From positions 11,647-75,646 of the forward strand of contig NZ_JBBCJO010000013.1 of NCBI RefSeq assembly GCF_037190085.1: DNA of 64,000 bases. Reading direction: 5' to 3'. The stretch's first letter is position 1. Each line of letters opens with the position of its first letter. The translations under genes and the position numbers were made by a program. This DNA comes from Gemmatimonas aurantiaca. GTDB taxonomy: Bacteria > Gemmatimonadota > Gemmatimonadetes > Gemmatimonadales > Gemmatimonadaceae. The notes below the pieces were generated by a model. It searched no databases. It was not told where the DNA came from and saw only the letters and a list, made by a program, of their open reading frames with translations. Below are positions 59,963 through 64,000 of the stretch, piece by piece.

Positions 59963-61012
59963 ATGTCTGTTTCCCGTCGCGATTTTCTCGAGCGGTCCGC
60001 CGCGCTCGCCGCCGCCGGTTTTGTGCCCCGTCTGCCCGAGGACTGGTGGTCCACCGCCACGGCCCCCGCGCCGGGCACCACACCCGGCTATCGGGCCCGG
60101 CCCGTGGTCGTCTCCTCGGCCAACGGGATCCGCGGCGTGAAAGTGGCCTATGACCGCATGGTGACGGGCCAGGACCCGCTCGACGCGGCCATCGCGGGGG
60201 TGAACATCCAGGAACTCGATCCGGAGGACCAGTCGGTGGGATATGGCGGACTGCCCAACGAGGAAGGGGTGGTGCAGCTCGATGCCGCCTGCATGCACGG
60301 TCCCACGCGCCGGGCGGGTTCGGTGGCGGCCATTGAGGACATCGCCACGCCCTCGCTCGTGGCCAAGGCGGTCATGGATTACACCGATCACGTGATGCTG
60401 GTGGGCACGGGCGCCAAACGTTTCGCGAAGGCCATGGGGTTCCAGGAGCGGAATCTGCTGACCGAGAAGTCGCGGCAGGACTGGATGCGGTGGAAGTCGC
60501 GTCTGAACGCCAACGATGCGTGGCTCGATCACGATGACGACATCAAGGTCAAGTTCACGACGGGCACCATCAACATGAACGCGGTCAACGCCAGTGGCGA
60601 CATCGCGTCGGTGACGACGACGAGCGGCATGGCCTGGAAGGTGCCGGGCCGCATCGGCGATTCGCCGATCATCGGGGCGGGGCAGTACTGCGACAATCTC
60701 GTGGGCGCGGCGGGCAGCACGGGGCGCGGCGAGGCCAACATCAAGACCTGCGCTTCGTTCCTCGCGGTCGAGTTCATGCGCCAGGGGCTGGCGCCGCAGC
60801 AGGCCCTGCTCAAGACGCTCGAACGCGTGGTGGCCATGACCGAAACCCGTCTGCTCGGTCCCAACGGCCGGCCCAAGTTCGATCTCGAGTTCTACGCGAT
60901 CACCAAGGACGGCCGGTACGCGGGCGCCACCCTGTATTCCGGCGGGCGGTTCGCCGTATGCGACGAACGGGGTGCCCGGCTCGAGGAAGCGGCTTTCCTG
61001 TATCGCCGCTGA
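59963..61012 (+). CDS. Tat-exported N4-(beta-N-acetylglucosaminyl)-L-asparaginase family hydrolase
   Basis: The 349-residue Ntn-hydrolase has a twin-arginine signal (SRRDFLERSAALAAAGFVP). The glycosylasparaginase fold follows: PLDAAIAGVNIQELDPEDQSVGYGGLPNEEGVVQLDA, and the autocleavage site before T202 in TTGTINMNAV, which becomes the N-terminal nucleophile. TTTSGMAWKVPGRIGDSPIIGAG and GAAGSTGRGE then form the substrate pocket. It is expected to release L-aspartate from asparagine-linked glycans or isoaspartyl peptides in the periplasm. The ATG at 59963 (GGAG eight bases upstream) is used. Aspartate made here could feed the divergent aspartase, which supports a shared catabolic role. Confidence 0.93.
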   Translation: MSVSRRDFLERSAALAAAGFVPRLPEDWWSTATAPAPGTTPGYRARPVVVSSANGIRGVKVAYDRMVTGQDPLDAAIAGVNIQELDPEDQSVGYGGLPNEEGVVQLDAACMHGPTRRAGSVAAIEDIATPSLVAKAVMDYTDHVMLVGTGAKRFAKAMGFQERNLLTEKSRQDWMRWKSRLNANDAWLDHDDDIKVKFTTGTINMNAVNASGDIASVTTTSGMAWKVPGRIGDSPIIGAGQYCDNLVGAAGSTGRGEANIKTCASFLAVEFMRQGLAPQQALLKTLERVVAMTETRLLGPNGRPKFDLEFYAITKDGRYAGATLYSGGRFAVCDERGARLEEAAFLYRR

Positions 61013-61082
61013 GACTACGGTGGCGCGGCGCCAGCGGCTTCCGGTGCGGGCGACCCGGCCGGGCCGGGGATCCGGAGGCGCG

Positions 61083-61424
61083 GCCGCTTGCTGCGCGGGC
61101 GCCGGGGTGCCCCGGCGCGCCCGCGCAGAGGCGGCCTTGCTCCGGTCCCCGCCCGGCCTCCCGCCGACGCCGGCCTGCGGGGCGGGGGTCTGGCTCAACG
61201 ACCGAGACTATCACTAAGCGAACGCAGGGCTGCAGGGCTGCCGGCGCGCGCCCTGCAGGGTTTGCGACAGCCCGCCAGCCCTGCGGCCAGCCCCCGCGGC
61301 CAGCCCCGCCTCCGACCGTCCGGCTGACGCGCGCCTGTCGGACCAAGCCGGGCCCGGGGGCGGTTCCGAGCCGCCTCTGCGGGGGCACGCCGGGGGCAAC
61401 CCCGGCGCCCCCGCAGCAAGCGGC
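61083..61424. repeat. Two inverted copies of a GC-rich hairpin in the gap before leuS
   Basis: A 53-55-bp hairpin occurs at 61083-61135 and, inverted, at 61370-61424 (CCGCCTCTGCGGGGGC ... GCCCCCGCAGCAAGCGGC). Each copy folds on itself around CCGGGG/CCCCGG, and the two can also pair with each other over about 55 bp. The 538-bp gap between the asparaginase gene and leuS is over 75% G+C and I see no gene in it; the leuS promoter must lie right of 61424. Confidence 0.8.
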
Positions 61425-61550
61425 GAGGGGCCGCCCTCCGCGGCCGGCGCGTCGCCCACGACGCCCCCGGCCGGATGCCACACCTCACCTCCAAAGCCGC
61501 ACGCCGGATGCCACACCCCCGTAGTCCCCCGGAGTGCTTAACTTGCATGG

Positions 61551-63986
61551 ATGTCCGAAAACGCCACGCCGACCCCGTACGAGCCGCGATCCATCGAGCC
61601 CCGGTGGCAGACCCGCTGGGCTGAACGCGCCACGAATACCGCCCGACTGGATGACCCGGAGCGCCCGTTCTACGCGCTCATGATGTTTCCGTATCCGAGC
61701 GCCGAAGGGCTGCACGTCGGAAACCTCTTTGCCTTCACCGGCAGCGACATCTCGGCGCGCTTCCATCGGCTGATCGGGCACGACGTGTTCCAGCCCCTCG
61801 GCTTCGATGCATTCGGCATCCACTCCGAGAACTATGCGCTCAAGATCGGCGCGCATCCCATGGAGCTCACGCCGAAGAATGTCGCGAACTTCACGCGGCA
61901 GCTCGAACGCGCCGGCTTCATGGTCGACTGGCATCAGAAAGTCGACACGTCGCGACCGGACTACTACAAGTGGACGCAGTGGGTCTTCCTGCAACTGCAC
62001 AAGCAGGGGCTGGCATACAAGAAGGCTGCCGCCGTCAACTGGTGCCCCACCGACAAGACCGTGCTCGCCAACGAGCAGGTGGAAGGGGGACTGTGTGAAC
62101 GCTGCGGCACGCCCGTCGAACAGCGCTTCCTCGAGCAGTGGTTCTTCCGCATCTCCGAGTACGCGCCGCGGTTGCTGAACAACCTCGACTGGCTCGATTG
62201 GTCGCCCATCACCAAGCAGGCGCAGCGCAACTGGATCGGCAAATCGGAAGGCGCCGAACTCACGTTCGATGTCGATGGCCGGGATGCCCGCATCACCGTG
62301 TTCACGACACGCGCCGACACCATCTTCGGCGCCACGTACCTCGTGCTGGCGCCGGAACATCCGCTGGTGGGCACCATCACCACCGATGCGCAGCGCGCGG
62401 AGGTCACGGCCTATCAGGAACGCGCCACCAGGCAGGATCTGGTGTCGCGCAAGAGCAGCAAGGACAAGACCGGTGTCTTCACGGGCGCTTACGCCGTCAA
62501 TCCGGCCACGGGGCAGAACATCCCCATCTGGATCGCCGACTATGTGCTCATGGAATATGGCACCGGAGCGATCATGGCCGTGCCGGGCCACGACGAGCGC
62601 GACTTCGAATTTGCGCAGGTGTTCGGGCTGCCCATCGTGCGTGTGGTGGCCGCCGCCGATCATCAGGCCAACACGCCCCTGGGGGACGTCGCATTCACCG
62701 AGGACGATGACGAGTGCCGTCTCGTGAATTCGGGACCGTTCGACGGACTTGCTGTGCGCGATGCGAAGCGCCAGGTGATCGCCTGGCTCGCCGAGCGTGG
62801 ACATGGCACGGCCGTGACGAACTATCGTCTGCACGACTGGTGCATCTCCCGTCAGCGGTACTGGGGCCCGCCGATTCCGATCATCTACTGCGACGACTGC
62901 GGCGCCGTGCCGGTGCCCGAGTCGCAGTTGCCGGTCGAGTTGCCGTTCATCCCCGATTTCAAGCCGGACGACTCGGGAATCTCGCCGCTCGCCCGTCACG
63001 AGGAATGGTATCGCGTACCGTGCCCCACGTGCGGAAAGCCCGCGCGTCGCGAAACCGACGTGTCGGACACGTTCCTCGACAGCGCGTGGTACTTCCTGCG
63101 TTATCCGAGTGCCACCCGCGACGACGTGCCGTTCGACGCGGCGCGCACGAAGACATGGCTGCCGGTGAACTCGTACATCGGCGGCAACGAACATGCGGTG
63201 TTGCATCTGCTGTATTCGCGCTTCATCACCATGGTGCTGAAGGACGCGGGGCACATCGATTTCGAGGAGCCGTTCACCCGGTTCCGCGCCCACGGGATGA
63301 TCATCCGCGAAGGCGCGAAGATGTCCAAGTCGAAGGGGAATGTCATCAACCCCGATCAGTACATGGATGAATGGGGCGCCGACGCGTTCCGCATGTATCT
63401 GATGTTTCTCGGACCGTACGAAGAAGGCGGCGATTTCCGCGATCAGGGCATCAGCGGGGTGCGGCGTTTCCTCGATCGCCTCTGGGCATCGGTGCGCGAT
63501 GCAGATCGTGACGGAACGCCCGATCCGGACGTCATTCGGAAGTTGCATCGCACGATCAGAAAGGTCGGGGAAGACACGGCGAATCTGGGCTACAACACCG
63601 CCATCGCGGCGATGATGGAGTACATGAACGCCGTCCGTCGGGGGGAGCGGGTGCCGCATCGGGCGGAAGTCGAGCCGTTGGTTCAGCTCGTGGCGCCCTA
63701 CGCTCCTCACCTGGCCGAGGAATGCTGGGAAACGCTGGGACATACGACGAGCGTCTTCGACGCCGGATGGCCCACCTTCGACGCAGCCTTCCTCGTCGAC
63801 GACGAGGTGGACCTGGTCGTGCAGGTGAACGGCAAGGTGCGCGGGAAGCTCCGCGCGCCGGCCGATATCACGCAGGACGCGGCGCTGGCGCTCGCCATGA
63901 CCGATGAAACAGTGGCCCGGTTCGTCACGGGAGCACCCCGCAAGGTGATCTTCGTCCCGAAGCGACTGTTGAATCTCGTGGTGTGA
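61551..63986 (+). CDS. leuS: Leucyl-tRNA synthetase
   Basis: The 811-residue class I synthetase charges tRNA-Leu. Landmarks are the HIGH motif as HVGN (H55-N58, PYPSAEGLHVGN), zinc-knuckle cysteines (LCERCG, about 181-186), the CP1 editing domain (about 225-415, with TTRADTIFGATYLVLAPEHP and GTGAIMAVPGHDERD, whose aspartate discharges mis-charged tRNA), DWCISRQRYWGPPIPI, a second zinc motif pair (CDDC, CPTC), KMSKS at 590-594 and the anticodon-binding and C-terminal domains (VQVNGKVRGKL). All are intact and the length is normal. The ATG at 61551 fits. It is the last gene; only 14 bases follow in the window. Confidence 0.97.
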   Translation: MSENATPTPYEPRSIEPRWQTRWAERATNTARLDDPERPFYALMMFPYPSAEGLHVGNLFAFTGSDISARFHRLIGHDVFQPLGFDAFGIHSENYALKIGAHPMELTPKNVANFTRQLERAGFMVDWHQKVDTSRPDYYKWTQWVFLQLHKQGLAYKKAAAVNWCPTDKTVLANEQVEGGLCERCGTPVEQRFLEQWFFRISEYAPRLLNNLDWLDWSPITKQAQRNWIGKSEGAELTFDVDGRDARITVFTTRADTIFGATYLVLAPEHPLVGTITTDAQRAEVTAYQERATRQDLVSRKSSKDKTGVFTGAYAVNPATGQNIPIWIADYVLMEYGTGAIMAVPGHDERDFEFAQVFGLPIVRVVAAADHQANTPLGDVAFTEDDDECRLVNSGPFDGLAVRDAKRQVIAWLAERGHGTAVTNYRLHDWCISRQRYWGPPIPIIYCDDCGAVPVPESQLPVELPFIPDFKPDDSGISPLARHEEWYRVPCPTCGKPARRETDVSDTFLDSAWYFLRYPSATRDDVPFDAARTKTWLPVNSYIGGNEHAVLHLLYSRFITMVLKDAGHIDFEEPFTRFRAHGMIIREGAKMSKSKGNVINPDQYMDEWGADAFRMYLMFLGPYEEGGDFRDQGISGVRRFLDRLWASVRDADRDGTPDPDVIRKLHRTIRKVGEDTANLGYNTAIAAMMEYMNAVRRGERVPHRAEVEPLVQLVAPYAPHLAEECWETLGHTTSVFDAGWPTFDAAFLVDDEVDLVVQVNGKVRGKLRAPADITQDAALALAMTDETVARFVTGAPRKVIFVPKRLLNLVV

Positions 63987-64000
63987 GTCGTGGGGCGGCC

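Noticed and set aside
61485..63743. 752-codon minus-strand frame opposite leuS
   Set aside because: Shadow frame with no family motif; leuS is complete on the plus strand.
1..64000. tRNA or rRNA genes
   Set aside because: Inspection of the gaps by eye found no cloverleaf with a GTTCRANNC T-loop; a covariance-model scan was not possible.

Overview
The window is high-GC DNA (roughly two thirds G+C) from a diderm, aerobic bacterium. Outer-membrane and lipoprotein genes (a TonB-dependent receptor, many lipoboxes), a caa3-type cytochrome oxidase with a lipoprotein subunit II carrying cytochrome c, large Big2/propeller surface lipoproteins and a BtuG-like propeller fit Gemmatimonadota. That placement is an inference; no rRNA or tRNA gene is present to confirm it.

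Layout. 1-3 kb: a reverse-strand pair (M20 peptidase, cut by the left edge, and a GHMP sugar kinase) and a phasin-like protein with a histone-H1-like tail. 3-14.6 kb: a CaiB-type CoA transferase, an ECF sigma factor with a membrane partner, dihydrolipoyl dehydrogenase (E3) and the 2-oxoglutarate dehydrogenase E2, a DUF72 protein, an alpha/beta hydrolase lying between two ~310-bp palindromic repeats, a quinone-oxidoreductase-like dehydrogenase, a zinc-ribbon protein and an MscS-like membrane protein. 14.8-18.9 kb: gyrA and a response-regulator diguanylate cyclase preceded by helically phased CACGTG-type repeats. 18.9-34.8 kb: a cobalamin island. 34.7-39.4 kb: a CoA-binding protein and a saccharopine-dehydrogenase-like enzyme started back to back, then a chemoreceptor with its own periplasmic binding protein. 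39.7-45 kb: coxB-ctaD-ctaE-ctaF and ctaG. 45-50 kb: small membrane and lipoprotein genes and a PBP4-type DD-carboxypeptidase. 50-58 kb: two paralogous Big2 plus beta-propeller lipoproteins separated by long hairpins. 58-64 kb: an aspartate ammonia-lyase fused to a cyclic-nucleotide-type domain, a divergent Tat-exported asparaginase-family enzyme, and leuS.

The centrepiece is the B12 island. A cobalamin riboswitch (32051-32229, minus strand) heads a run of twelve closely packed genes, many overlapping by 1-4 bases: btuF, btuC, btuD, btuB-like receptor, a BtuG-like propeller lipoprotein, cbiB, cobD, two different cobO adenosyltransferases, a phosphatase-CobT fusion, cobS and a second phosphatase. 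cobQ/cbiP and cobU run divergently from the other side of the riboswitch. Together these cover surface capture, uptake, adenosylation and nucleotide-loop assembly, but not corrin-ring synthesis. The arrangement reads as a corrinoid capture-and-remodel locus.

The second theme is noncoding palindromes. There are three copies of a ~290-315-bp palindromic element, a hairpin built of 15-bp tandem repeats, a 120-bp hairpin between the two surface-protein genes and a pair of inverted GC-rich hairpins before leuS. Several share an AACTACGGGA-like core.
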